A DNA stretch of 64,000 nucleotides from assembly GCF_000002985.6 (NCBI RefSeq), contig NC_003284.9, positions 4,650,001 through 4,714,000 of the forward strand. Direction: 5' to 3'. Positions within the stretch are counted from its first letter, which is position 1; every line of letters starts with the position of its first letter. A program made the translations under genes and the position numbers. The notes under the pieces were generated by a model, which was not told the origin of the DNA, did no database searches, and was given only the letters and a program-made list of their open reading frames with translations. This DNA comes from Caenorhabditis elegans (lineage: Eukaryota; Nematoda; Chromadorea; Rhabditida; Rhabditidae). Below, piece by piece: positions 12,947 to 26,800 of the stretch.

Positions 12947-15900
12947 GGAGAGTAATAGGAAAAGGTAGTGCAATGGTTCGTCGTTTTCTCGTTCAAGTTC
13001 GCTGAACAAAATGAAAATTGGCGCTGGTGTCTAGAACGAAAAATAAAAATAACAATCAAATGAAAACCAAAAATTGTTGCTTATTTAATTTTTGATATTA
13101 GAAATCACTAGACCGAGAAATATTGAAAGCAAAAATTCTCCCGTCATTGGTGTCAAGACGCAGAGAGAAAGAGAAAAGAAGAAGTGCTTCAATTCGCTAG
13201 TTCTTTTGCACTTTTCACTCGGATGATTTCTGATCTCTTGTGATTTTAACTGTCTTTGTCGTTAAATTTGGTGTGTGAAGTTTTCTAAAAGGCAATTGGT
13301 TTTGAAAGAAAGTATTGCTAAAAGTAGTCAAGTATAGGTACTACGCTAAAATTTTCTAGCCAAAATAATCTTTTCTCTTTTAGTATGCATGTTCTTGTGG
13401 TTTTTGTGGTGAACGGAATCAAAAAGGTAACAAGATATATAATCTAAAATACAACGCGAAAAAAACAATCGGATATGATTGATAAGGTGATATCAGAATT
13501 GATAAAAAGATCACTTCAAATCAAGTGGTGTAGTTATATCTGGGTGTCATCATGAATTAATTTACGTTTGTTTTATCAAATTAGTAGGACAAATGCGTAT
13601 GCAACAATGATCTAAATAAATGATTTTTGCAATAGCAAAGATTTTTAAAATATTTAGAGTTGCCAGAAATGGAATTTGCAAAATATCATATTTGCAAAAT
13701 ATCATATTATCCAAGCGATCATATTATTTCATTTAAAGTAGCATTGAGTTAATGATGTTTCTAAATTTGAAATAATTTTTAGGAAAAAAAAACCATTGAT
13801 ATTCGTTTGGGAATCTACTGTCTCCGATTTTGAATTTTTCAAAGATAAGCCTATTTTTCAGATATGTGTACGCAATTTTTGTCAAATGGGATAATTTTTT
13901 GTAATATGTTGCCCGGGACTAAAAATAAGAAGTTACTAGAAATCCCCACAACTGATATATCAAAAAAAAACACATTGAAATGTACGGATTGGATAAATTC
14001 TAGAAACTTCAAGCGCAAAAATACCCAGGAACTGGGCGGAGCTTTTATTTTGATTTTTTTTTTTTTTTTTTTTCAAAGCATATTTGCAGTATTTCTCAAT
14101 TTTGCTCTAACATGTTTAACCATGAATATAAAAAATATAACGAAACTAAAATAACCGTTTACAATATACATAAAAATAGATAAATTTATCCAAGTTCGCC
14201 AATATCTTGGTTTTTTTGGGTTTTTTACGACTTCAAGTTTCTGGAAATTCGAAACATTTTTTCAATCTCCTAAAACAAGTGGTCTAAAAAAACCTTATCC
14301 GCATTTTAAGTTGTAAACAAGCAACAAAGTTTCTTTTTCTTTTATTTCTATATTTTAAATTCACCTTGGCACAATAGCGGAGTTTGTCAGAATTATAAAT
14401 TCAAGAATCACATGTGCGGCTAGTGCAACGAAACATATTTGCTCATGCAAGTGAAATTCGATACGATTCATGAAAATTGTAAATACATATTGATCTTAAA
14501 AACTCGAGAATTGCCGACGAGAAAGTTGTACTATTGCAAGAACGAAATAATATACTGTGAGTGATCTTTATGCAATTTTTTTCCAACATTACACTGTTTA
14601 ATTACAAGATCTTTGATTAACCAATTCACCAAAAGAGAAAGAAAAGACAGACGACATTGAGGATTGCCTATCAAATATTCCAAAAAAAAAAAGGCGCCAC
14701 CAGCAAAAAAGCGAAAATTGATGATGACAGATTTGGTGATGATCTGGCAGAAAAAAAAAACGACTAATCGGAAAAGGGGAAAACGATTAACGTAGTACCC
14801 ATTGATCTGGTATTTTTTCGAATTGATTACAACTGACAGCTTTTCTGGAGAGTATTTGTTGGAAACACTATTATTCTGTGTTGTGTTTTCCTGAACTCTG
14901 ATCGGACAACACCGAAAAGTTTAACAATAGGAAAAAGCGATAATTTGCACTCAGTAGTGCACGCCTTGTGGTGCGTTTTGTGCGCGACCAGATGACCGCA
15001 TACACACTAAGAAGGAACTTGATCATGAGCAAAGTCCAGTACAAATTACTAAAGAGATCAACGCTTGACATATACGAAGCTTATTAGATTTGAAGTAAAC
15101 GAAAGCAGAGTAAAACTAAGAACGAAATAAAATATTAAACTACGATCGAAATTCTAATCACGTTTTGGGGAACATCAAAATCATAGGTTAGACAAAATTG
15201 GTCAAAATATAAAGAAATGAAAATTATAAAACTTTACTAAAGGCGTGGTACAACAGTAAAAAATTAATACAACCTTTTTGGTTTTCTTAATTTTTTTTAA
15301 ATTTTGCAAGAAGTGGCTGATTATGGCACATTCCGTTTCTCAACAAAAAAAAAACTAAATGGCCTTTTCAGGTTTTTCTTTTATTATTCAATTTAAAATA
15401 TCACAGAAAAAACAGTTACTGGAAAAAGTCAATTAATTTAGGTAAAAAAGTTCTAAGAAAACAGTTGTTTGTTCTAATAAGTCTTATGCAAAACTCAAAA
15501 ACTCATCTAACATTTTTGAAAAATGTTTTTCAAACAGTTATACTCGGTTATTGAGATTCATATTCTACTATATTAAAAAGATACCTACGGGCGATACCTT
15601 TGAGGAAAACTAAAATTTTCGTTTAACACAATTCAATCAAAAAAGTTCTCGTTATATCCAGATTCATCACATTTCTGTCTTCTCCATGTTTTTTTTAAAT
15701 CAATTTTTTTCAAGTTATTAATTAGATACTCCTTCCTCGTTTTGTTGTTACGTTTTTGCAGTTTCTTTTAGAGACGAACACCTTTTTTGAACACCACAAT
15801 TCAAGTTGTCTATGGATATGCTAAAGGTTGAGAACATTTTTAGAAACTTTTTAGAACATTTGTAGATTCAATTACTTCAAAAAGACCGAATTATCTACTG

Positions 15901-16524
15901 ATCATTTCTCGAAATAAAATTATGTGCACCTGCTTTAGATTTTATTGATTTTAGTAATTGAAATATAACAATAGAAAATTCAGAATAGTGCCGCGAAAAT
16001 TAATATTACAGACTGTCGCATGCTATGCTAATTGAAACACTATTGAAACTTTCAGAAACACCACTACTTTTGAAAAGAATACTCTTTTTGCAACGATGGA
16101 AATAGATGTGAAGTATGTAGACCCTTATCTTTTGGTCTTTGAATTTGACCGTTTTGAGCAAATAAAAAGCACGTGTCTCAGAGACAAAGAGAAGTTTCTC
16201 TGCATCAATTTTTAGTGAAAACAAAGCGCAAATCTTTCTAAAATACAAATCTTCATCTTTCTAGTCCAATGAAACAGTCTCGGTAGCTCAAAGAACGTTT
16301 AGGTAGAGAACCATGTCTTGTGCTCTTTTGTTTGCAACATTTGGCACTTTTAGCACATGTTTATTTAACAATGTTCAAATTATCAGCTGCATCTTGAACG
16401 CACCTAAAAAATGTTTTAACAAACCTTTTGATTTTCAAACATAGCAAAATTCTGCAGAAAATTCGAATAAATATCAGCTTTACTTGCGCTGTGTATTAAT
16501 TCTGAGCCTGTGGTTGATATGCTG

Positions 16525-16538
16525 GTTGCCGTGGTAAC
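16525..16538. promoter_or_regulatory. RFX X-box-like motif
   Basis: GTTGCC-GT-GGTAAC is an imperfect 14-base palindrome with both half-sites intact, close to the X-box consensus bound by RFX factors (DAF-19 in worms), which control ciliary genes. X-boxes usually lie within about 250 bp of a start codon. Here the nearest downstream ATG (16614) opens only a 58-codon frame of uncertain status, and the transporter start is 1.5 kb away. Confidence 0.45.
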
Positions 16539-18088
16539 AAAGGATATACATATTTATTTAACTTGCCTTTCAAGTGTTCGTTTTTCGAATTGTTCCTGCA
16601 CAAAAAGTGTACCATGTCCGTATCTATCTACCGTATTCGTATCTACGTATCAGAACGATTTTTGAAAAAAAAAACATCCATAAATCAGATAAAAAGTTGT
16701 ATTTCTTATTTTGTAAGTCAAAAATTGTTTCTTAAACTCGTAGAGGTTGCATTTAAAACAATTGACAGGGAAATGGAAAATTTTTTTTGAAGATCCTAAA
16801 GTGCACATCCAAATTTAGTTCTGAAAATACACAGCTGAATGTTTGTAACTAGTTGCTGAACGCGTTGGTCATTGCAACAGTAATTGTATCTTCTGAAATT
16901 TTAGCACGACAGTTGAAAATACCAAGTAGAATTTTTGAACTACATCAGTCTTTGATGTCTCCGATTTTTCAAAGAATAAATCTTTTACTTCTCGCACAGT
17001 AAAATATTTGTAAAACACATAAAAGACACCAGATCAATTTTATTTTCAGCACGATGACTAAGCCAAAGCCTATTTGGGAGTGTATGGAAATGTTTGTTTT
17101 CAAAAAAAAAACAGACCTGAAAATTATTGCCTACATGTGCTAACAAATGCTAACGCTATTGTGTACTGGTACATTTCTCACTTGGCGTACTCTGTGACTG
17201 TACGTTAGGACTGGCGGTAACTTTTGAATGAAGTTTAAATGTTTCATTTTGAAATTTGAGGGTGAGCTTTTCCGTGTGAACTGTTGCACAACACAAAATT
17301 GTTTCAATTTAAAGTCTGGTCTGCTTCACATCAACCTCGAAAAAATGTTCCGAGTGTGTGTGTTTTTAATTACTTGTCAATTATAAAATTTAGGTAAAAC
17401 TGTTGAAAACAATCTTGTCGGTTTATGCTTGAAAATGTATGACTCAGAAAAAAGCTTCCTCATAAACTACTCATTTTGAAGTGAGTAATGAGTATTAGGA
17501 TGAGGAAGAAAGTCAAACAACGACAATTGAACCTACATAAATGGCGAATGCAATGCAGATTACAACCGGATTTTTTATGTCGTCGCAGGAAGAAAAGATT
17601 TCATATTTATTGAATTGATTTTTTATCTTTGATTTGTTCCTATCCTTGTATTTCAAAAAAAAAGAATTTTTGTTATCAGTATATACTTTTGTTTGTTTTG
17701 ATTTTAATTTTAAAATATTAGTTTAAATAATTGATGTAATAAATTTTTTTTTCAGAAATGTTGATTAAAGTAACGTCTTTATTTGTCTCTTTCCGTCGTT
17801 TTATTTTCAGAGTATTGGTCGATTTTTGTCTTGTTTTGTGAAATAAAAAAACAATTATTTCGAAATAGGCACAGTTGCATCTACATATGGCCTAGAATTC
17901 CTGCGTCCTTTTTCGCTTTTCGGGTGGTCAATGCCTCTGACTCACTAGGGATATGTGTTTACACAATTGATTTTAACCTGACCGCAATTTGAACGAAAGA
18001 GTTCAGTTTCAAAAACTAAATGTTTATATTATTTCTATTCTTTTAGCACGCCTCATTTGATTTTCCTTTCATTGTTTGATTTTTCAGG

Positions 18089-21000
18089 ATGACAGACGAA
18101 GAAACAGAAGGAGATGTTGTTCCAGTAAGGTCTTGTGACGACGTAAGCTTTTTTGTCCCTAAAAATGTTGACCTGAAATTGAAAAACTGAAATTCAGATT
18201 GTTATACCTAGAAGATCGATTCGTCCGGACCATGATATTAGTTTCACCAAAAAAATTGCTTTTGGTATGTTTTTTTTCTGTAATATTATATTTAAAAATA
18301 GCATTATTCTAGGTATCGGCCATTTTTACAATGATCTCTGCGCAAGCATGTGGTTTACATATTTCATGATTTATATGGAAAAAGTATTAAAATTTCAAAG
18401 TAGTCGAGCTGGAATGTTAATGCTGATTGGGCAGGTAATAAAAAACTTTTGAAAAATTATCAGGAAACGATCTGAATTTTTCCTTCTAATATTGCACTTG
18501 GACCGGCCTATCGAATTTTTTTTGAAGCTTAATTTTTACATGACATGTCAGTTTATATTGCTAAATAATTGCCAATTCAAAACACGTTTCGTTTGTTTCA
18601 ACCCTTAATTGTTTTCTTGAATTTTTATCCCTAACTAATTTGGTATAAAACTGAAATGGGCGGCACTTGAAACTTTTACCGAATTTTAATATTTTTGGCA
18701 ATCAACATATCCCGCAATTCAAATCAAACAATTTCAAAGTTTTAAATTATGAGAAAATAATAATATTTAATGGAAAAAACGTGCTTATAACGGGTATAGC
18801 TATTGTTTTGCTAGCTGCTTATTTTTGTGTCGCTGCTAATTTTTAGTCGCTGCTAGTTTTGGTCGCTGCTAATTTTTGGTCATTGCTAATTTTTAGTCAG
18901 TGCTAATTTTTGGTCAGTGCTAATTTTTGGTCAGTGCTAATTTTTGTTCAGTGCAAATTTTTGGTCAGTGCTAATTTTTGGTCAGTGCTGATTTTTGGTC
19001 AGTGCCAATTTTTTGGTCGCTGCAATTTTCAGTCGCTGCGAATTTCGGGCGCTGCTAATTTTTTGGTCTCTGCTAATTTTTGGTCAGTGCTGATCTTTTT
19101 TCACTGCCATTGTTTTGCTAGCTGCTCATTTTTGGTTGCTGCTAATTTTTAGTCGCTGCTAATTTTAATCGCTGCTAATTTTTTGGTCTCTGCTAATTTT
19201 TGGTCAGTGCTGATTTATTGGCGCTGCTATTGTTTTGCTAGCTGCTAATTTTCAGTCGCTGCTAATTTTTTTGTCTCTGCTAATTTTTGGTCAGTGCTGA
19301 TTTTTTGGCGCTGCTGTTGTTTTGCTAGCTGCTAATTTTTGGTCAGTGCTGATTTTTGGTCAGTGCCAATTTTTTGGTCGCTGCAATTTTCAGTCGCTGC
19401 GAATTTCGGGCGCTGCTAATTTTTTGGTCTCTGCTAATTTTTGGTCAGTGCTGATCTTTTTTCACTGCCATTGTTTTGCTAGCTGCTCATTTTTGGTTGC
19501 TGCTAATTTTTAGTCGCTGCTAATTTTAATCGCTGCTAATTTTTTGGTCTCTGCTAATTTTTGGTCAGTGCTGATTTATTGGCGCTGCTATTGTTTTGCT
19601 AGCTGCTAATTTTCAGTCGCTGCTAATTTTTTTGTCTCTGCTAATTTTTGGTCAGTGCTGATTTTTTGGCGCTGCTGTTGTTTTGCTAGCTGCTAATTTT
19701 TGGTCTCTGCTAATTTTTGGTCAGTGCTGATTTTTTGGCACTGTCTTTGTTGTGCTAACTGCTAATTTTTTGCTAGCTGGTAATTTTTTGGTCGCTGCTA
19801 ATTTTTTGGTCTCTGCTAATTTTTGGTCAGTGCTGATTTTTTGGCGCTGCTGTTGTTTTGCTAGCTGCTAATTTTTGGTCTCTGCTAATTTTTGGTCAGT
19901 GCTGATTTTTTGGCACTGCCTTTGTTGTGCTAACTGCTAATTTTTTGTTGCTGCTAATTTTTAGTCGATGCTAATTTTGGTCGCTGCTAATTTTCGGTCG
20001 CTGCTAATTTTTTGGTCTCTGCTAATTTTTGGTCAGTGCTAATTTTTGGCCAGTGCTGATCTTTTGGTCAGTGCTGATTTTTTGGCACTGCCATTGTTTT
20101 GCTAGCTACTAATTTTTTGTTGCTGCTAATTTTTAGTCGATGCTAATTTTGGTCGCTGCTAATTTTCGGTCGCTGCTAATTTTTTGGTCTCTGCTAATTT
20201 TTGGTCAGTGCTAATTTTGAGAAATCAATTCAAATTGTAAAAAAATTAGCAAATCTTTTTCCAATTCACAAATCTACCGTAATGAACGGCTAAAAAATAA
20301 ACTTGGAGCTAATAGTACTAAAAAATAGAAAAAAATTTAATTAATCTATAATTTTCAGGTGACAGACGCAATTTCCACTCCGTTAGTTGGGATATTCAGT
20401 GACTCTAACATACTTCCTGCGTGTTTTGACAAAATTGGAAGAAGGATGTCATGGCATCTCATAGGTTTTGTTTATTTTTCGTTGCGCACATTTTGTATAA
20501 ACTAATTTAGGTACCGTGTTGGTTTCTTTATCATTTCCTATGATTTTCAATAAATGTTTTTTGTGTAAGAGTACTACTTCTGAATGGCTAAAAGTACTCT
20601 GGTTTGTTCCGTTTATTATGGTGTTTCAATTTGGATGGGCTTCAGTACAGGTAAGAGTTTTGCAGTGTTTTCGGACGGTTTTCATGAAAAATTTAGCTGT
20701 TCGATATCCAAATTTTTGATCAAAACTTCCAAAAATTATTTAGTTTTTGTAAACAAATATTTTGAACAATGCAAAAATCAACAACTGAAAGTTTAGAGAA
20801 AAATTGAGAAAGTTAGGTTCGGGCACCTTTTGTTGGAAACTCCAAAAATGTAGTTTCCTTGCATTCTATCAGTTTGCACCTGGATGTATTTTTTTTTGTT
20901 GCGATATGTTTGTTCTCATGCTGGTAGTTATGAAAATACCAAAACCATAAAAAAACTTGCAAGTGAAATATATATTTTATGAAATAGGCAGCTTCGAAAT

Positions 21001-23062
21001 TTGGTAAATTTTCCGTCACATGTAAAATTTATTTATTGACAGTTTACATAAATTTGAAGTAATTACCCAATTCCCAATAATATTTTATTACAGATATCTC
21101 ATTTGGCTCTAATTCCCGAATTATCCTCCGTACCCGCAAGCAGAGCCACTATGAATTCCTTAAGGTTGGATGATTTGTAACTGAACCCATTCATTTTGAA
21201 AAGCTTCAGATATGCTTTCACAGTCATTGCAAATTTATCAGTTTACTTTGCACTGGCATGGCTTCTCTCAGAATCTACAGGACATACTTCAATAGGGCCA
21301 TGGGATTTCAGTCATTTTAGGGTGAGTACTTTTTTAAAAATTGTTGCGAAACGTTTTTTTAAAGAAAACCCGCCATATTTCAAATTTCAGCTAGCAGGAT
21401 GGCTAGTAGTGGTTCTGGGAATTACCGTAGCTTTTGTGTTTTATGCATTTACCAGGGAACCAACCAATTATCGACGGTTCAGGTACGTTCGGAAAAGTCC
21501 AAAATAATGCAATAAAAAACTTTACAGCCGGTTGAACTCATTTTCTTCGGATGCAAGCGAGCTGGTCCGCATGCACTGGACCAGTTGGTTTGGGCATGTT
21601 CAGTTTTATCAGGTACTTGCAATTCACAACGCAATGTGAGAAAATATATAAAAATTTAGATTGCTCTACTCTATATGCTTTCTCGACTGTACATAAACAT
21701 CTCGCAAGTCTATTTCCCATTCTATATTACAATGACACAAAACTATGAAAAAGTGAGAGAAGTGACACAGCGAAATCTCAACTTAAAACTTTCAGAAATA
21801 TGTAGCAATTTTACCAATGGTGGCATATCTCTCATCGTTTTCCGTATCAATGGTAAACAGCCTACCTGTTGTGAGCAAACTTTCCAAAAAAGTAAGTATA
21901 TACTAACGCGTTTCAAAAATGTATTCCTTAATTTTCAGATACTGTATAGTTTCGGATTGGCATCCGGTATGCTATCATGTGCTGTCATGATGCTTGACTT
22001 ACCAGGATGGAAAATTTACGCACTGGCTGTTGGAATTGGAATCGCACAGGCAATATTATTGATAACCTCACTGTCAATCACGGCTGATCTGATAAACAAG
22101 AATACAGTTAGTTTTTTTTTCGTTTTTTTTTTCATGGGGTATTTGGAAGACGATTTAAAGCAATATAAAATGATATATTAACTGGTATGAAAAGAAATAA
22201 GGTGACATACAAAATTTATAAAAAAGAGTTTTAAAGTTGCATTCAAATTTGAAGTTGACAGTATAAAAACAGGCTTGCTGAAAAAATAGGCAACACTTTA
22301 ACTGAAAAAATAGGCAACACAAAAATAGGCAACACCTACGATTTTACCTAAACCTAAATTCCTGAACTTAGCAATATCGACCAAAATTTAGAACTTGTCT
22401 ATAGACTCAAGACTAAAAGTTAAATTTTAAATTTAACGCAAACAGAAAGCTTTTCTTTTTTGGCAAAGTCTTCCAAATATCGCTATCACAAAAAAGAGTC
22501 TTAAATCACAATATTTCCATTGTGCTCACAGGAGCATGCGCACATTGCAATTTATCTGTGCACAACGAGATACGATTAAACGAATTTGAAAAAAAAAAGA
22601 AAATTGGATTTCAAGAACATTATCAACGTCACATCTAATCATGTTTTACAGGAAAGTGGAGCATTTGTTTACGGAGCAATGAGCTTTTTCGACAAACTTT
22701 CAAACGGAATCGCTTATCAGCTGATCGAATTATGGACTCCCGCTTATGAGTAAGTACTTCGTTGTTTGTTATACAAGACAATAACTTAAAGATTATGATT
22801 TACAGCGCGCTCAAACCACACGAAGTAAGCGCGATTTTTTATCGACGAGTGATGGTATTCGTACCCGGAACATGTCTGGTCCTTGCGTTTTTGGTTCTCT
22901 TATCGCTGGCACCATTTAAAATAGGGGAGAGGAGACGTGCACGTCCTGGTAGGAAATTTTTAACTTTAGAAGAGAGCTCAAAGCAATGCTTATTATTTTT
23001 CAGAAGATGAACAGGCAATTATGGAAGACCAAGATGACATCTACCCTGAAATTGTAGAATAA
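18089..23062 (+). CDS. MFSD12-like major facilitator transporter
   Basis: Predicted 501-residue multi-pass carrier of the glycoside-pentoside-hexuronide:cation symporter branch, most like animal MFSD12, a lysosome/pigment-organelle protein linked to cysteine import. Fifteen exons: 18089-18142, 18198-18264, 18313-18434, 20359-20464, 20511-20650, 21094-21164, 21210-21321, 21391-21482, 21528-21612, 21660-21752, 21796-21891, 21939-22106, 22652-22749, 22806-22948, 23004-23062. The hallmark is in exons 3-4: GIGHFYNDLCASMWFTYF followed by AGMLMLIGQ and TDAISTPLVGIFSD. About twelve hydrophobic segments follow, then a short acidic tail (EDQDDIYPEIVE). The ATG lies one base after TTTTTCAG, typical of trans-splicing. 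Intron 3 is 1.9 kb because of a minisatellite. Substrate in the worm is inferred only from the family. Confidence 0.92.
18801..20219. repeat. GCTGCTAATTTTTGGTC minisatellite with higher-order duplication
   Basis: Dozens of degenerate 16-19 base units built on GCTGCTAATTTTTGGTC fill most of intron 3 of the MFSD12-like gene. On top of this, a block of about 361 bp is repeated almost exactly in tandem (about 18970-19330 and 19331-19691), and a shorter block of roughly 180 bp is repeated within 19890-20215. This implies recent unequal exchange. Plus-strand open frames inside it are products of the repeat and not genes. Confidence 0.95.
22279..22335. repeat. three tandem AAAAATAGGCAACAC units
   Basis: Three copies of AAAAATAGGCAACAC, with short spacers, lie in intron 12 of the MFSD12-like gene. 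They have no evident role. Confidence 0.75.
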
Positions 23063-23806
23063 CGAAGCTTTAATTTGATTATTTAAAATAATTTATCACT
23101 TTTCCTGTTGATCATGTTCTCTGATGCATTTCAAACGCATAGTCTTGTTTGATTTTATTGGTTTTGATCAAACTTATCACTTTAATAATTATCATACGAA
23201 TCCTGTGATATTGATAATAAAGTTACAATGAATGAGCAACTTTCTTACCGGCTAACGTGTGGCCATTCCGAAATTTAGAGAATAATGAAGACGCAGAAAT
23301 ACGGAGAAAAAGGTCAAAACGACTACATAGTTGCGTGTATTAGAGACGGAGACAACAGACATATGGTGTGATAAGGATAGGGCAAATTGAAGACAGTGTA
23401 CGACGCATTATGCTTCAGGTTTCTGCATTTCTCAGTTTCACGTGAAAATTTTATTTTACTTTTTTAAATGTTTTTTTACACGTTTTATTATCATTCTTTG
23501 TGTGCAATTAATTTTGTTATCAAAAACTTTAGGTGTTATTTTATTACAAACCTTTCACAGAAACTATAAAATTGTTGCGATATCTTTTTTGCATGTGGTC
23601 TGATTATGGCATGATATTCTCTCTTTTTTTTTAACAGTTTTCTTTTTACTCGTTCAATAATTTCACGAAATCTTTACTTAAAAACTTGCTGACCATCAAA
23701 AGAGAAAAACAGTCTCCGGCTGATAATTCTATAAATCATTATTATGATAAGCGCGTCGTGTGCTTGTTCACATCATTTTCTAACTGTGACCATAAATTTC
23801 TTACAG
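23063..23806. other. intergenic between MFSD12-like gene and TMEM135 homologue
   Basis: The left part is the 3' untranslated region of the transporter, with a polyadenylation hexamer at 23216-23221. The remainder presumably holds the TMEM135 promoter. The gap of 744 bp is too wide for a typical worm operon pair. Confidence 0.6.
23216..23221 (+). terminator. polyadenylation signal of the MFSD12-like gene
   Basis: AATAAA, 154 bases after the stop codon, is the only consensus hexamer close downstream of the gene. Confidence 0.7.
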
Positions 23807-26800
23807 ATGGGCGCTCTTTCAAAACTGGCTCATTCTTTGGGGCAGCCCATTTTAACTGCCACCTGCTATGAAACTATTCATACATGGAACCCTGATTGCA
23901 ATGGAGCTTTTTTTGTGAGTTTTTTTATTATTTTTAATTGCAAGATTATCAGAATTTGGAAAAAAAAAGCATTTCTTAAACTTTGTTTTGAAAAACGTGA
24001 GAAAAAGTAGCTGTAAATTTAATCGTTTTTTTTTTGGTTAATCGGTTCAGAAATCTTCAATCATTTTTCAATTGCGAAATCATTAAAATCAAATTTATTA
24101 GTGAGTTATCACGGAGCTAATATAAAATTCAAATTCGTCATGCTGAAAATTCTGCAGTTAATTTATTGATAATATGTACGACTATCAAAGAGCGTATGTT
24201 CTCAAGAACAAATGTTTCGATCGAAAGCACAATAATTTACAGGTTTTAGTCAACTTTTCAAAAAGTTTTTTTACTGGCAAAAAAAAACTCGGTTTTTACC
24301 CATAATACTTTTGGCAGTACTTCCAAAAACAAAATTCAACAGCTCACATTTTGGGAAATTGTAAAACATAAATTTTTTAATTGCTTAAACATTTATGGTA
24401 ATGCTCGACTTTCACAAACAAAATACTAAAAAAAGTTTGTTAATTTTTTTGCTGTTCACAAAATGTCATTATTATGAATAAATTGCCTGTCATTTCACAT
24501 ATCCATTTCTTAGAATTTAATTATCAAATTAATACGAAAAACCAAATTTAATTCATAATTGATTATTGTTCATCGATAACCGTTTTTTTTTTGCATGAAT
24601 AACAAAAATGTTCAATAATTCTAACCTAGTGCACTTTCAAGACGTCGGCCGCTTTACTATTGTAAATTATTTGAACGCATATAAGTATGTAGGCAGTTTA
24701 TTTCAGTTTACTGAACATTTATCTCGGGCATTTTAAAAGTTCTCAAGAAATATCGAAAATCGATTTCGAATTGTTTATTGTCATTTTGAGTAGTTTTTCT
24801 CCTATAAAACTAACTTTAACTTTATATTACATTTATTTAAGGATGCATTACCGGTTGGACTTATTTTTTCACTCAAGACTTATGCATCGTTTTATTTGGT
24901 AAGAGATCAATGTATCCATAACTCATATTTCCACATTGATTTAATTTTAGATCACAAATGTAGTTTCGAAACGCGGAAGACTAGACAAGATTAATTGGAA
25001 GAAATTCGGAATTGATGTTTGCCAAAGCTCTCTCTTCTTGGTTACCAATATGTGCTTTTTCTTAATTTTACTGTGCAAATTTAGGTAATGAATTTTTCTT
25101 CATTGCTTCATTGCTTCATTGCTTGTATATTTTCAGAAAATGGCTTGGATTTTTTACTCCAATTACAATGGGTTTGGTGTCAAGCATATTAGCATCTGGA
25201 ATTGCAATTCTTGTTGAGAAAAAATCACGAAGGCCAGCCTTAGCTTTATACTTAATCAATTTGGTAGAATTTTTAATTGTGTTATTTTATTCATTCAAAA
25301 ACATTTAAGGCATCGGAAACATACTACAGACATTTAGCAAATCATGGTTATGTAACAATGCACACATATGGAGAATGCATCCCATTTGGAATTGGACTCA
25401 TGCTATTCACTTGGCTGCAGAGCATTGGTAGGCTCCCGAAATCTTTTAACGGATTCATGAAGTAAGTTGCAAATTCCACAATCTTTAGCCTATACACTAG
25501 TCCTCCCCCATCTTGAATTCTCGCTTTAGTTTGCTCTTCCGAATATTGAAATCGGAGCAGGACACTTGAGAATTCCTTACGGCATAATTCATCTCTTACT
25601 AAAAGATATGCCGGTGGAGATAAATCAGAATTATCCAAATCGGTCAACTTCTCTGTTTTCAGTGTCGCTTTGAAGTCAAATGTATCGGAAAATTTGATAA
25701 ACGAGAAGAAAATTCCAGACAATTTTAGATTGTTTTTGGAAAAATTGAGAAGTGATTATAAGAAAACTGAACTATGCAATCATCCACATTCTTGCGTTAG
25801 CCACTCAGTAGAAGTAACATCACAGTTAAAAAAAAACATACCGCAACTTTTACAGAGTTTTGCTAAAAATATGACATTTGGATTAACAGCAAGCTCGGTG
25901 CTTACTGTAATTAGAAATGTACGAACAATTATCAAAAATCCATTGAATCTCATCACACTACTGGTATCTAAAGAAAATCTGAAACTTCCACTCTTTGCAG
26001 GCTTTTTACCATTTATTTTCAATGTAAGTTTATTGGATAGTAGAAAAAAGTAAAAAATTGTAGTCTCGAATAATTTTTCACAGGGTATTTTTAAACTTAC
26101 AATACAAATTGTTGTGAAGTCGTTTTTCAGGAACAGACTAGTGTGCAACTATTAGAAAAACTGGAAAAGTTACAATTGTCTAGTTTTTTTGATAACATAA
26201 GTGGCTGAATTATGTTTAAATTGCTTTGCGAAGTGTACGATTTTTTTTTATTTTTCGGTATATTAAGTCAGTATACCGCAGTTATCAGAATTTAGAGGTG
26301 CAATATTTTTGAAGTCGGACAATTTTGCATTTATAAAAATGTTTCCTGTCAATCCCGGGTGCCGCATTTTTTTTTGCAAAATTTGCAACTTTTCGCGACT
26401 GGTTAAGAAACTAGCGACTTTAATTTCAACTAAACTTTATTTATTAAATTTTAGAATCTAGTAAATAGTTTTTTCAGTATAAATTTACTTACTCTCAAAC
26501 AATTCTAGGCTACTCGATGCTCTTTAAATCGGGTTAAATACGTTCCTCCGGTGCTCAATAATGTATTTTCTGCTGGTTTGGCATCAGTTGCAATGGCCTT
26601 CTATCCCACTGTCAGTATTGCTATGTATTGTCTCTGGAAAGCAATTGAGGTATGATATTTTGCTCCTCGTTTAAATTTCCTAGCTGCAAACAGCGTAAGC
26701 TTCTAAAAATAAAGCTCTGAAACAAAGAAGATGTGAATTTTGATGAGCTGCTCGACCGGGGTGGAATCCCAAATGTGAAAGGCGGGCTTCCATGGTGATA

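Noticed and set aside
18910-19513. Two plus-strand frames with near-identical repeated proteins
   Set aside because: They are products of the intronic minisatellite and its 361-bp duplication, inside an intron of the transporter gene.
25348-25722. 124-codon minus-strand frame within the TMEM135 homologue
   Set aside because: It overlaps two well-supported plus-strand exons and their intron; a shadow of the real gene.
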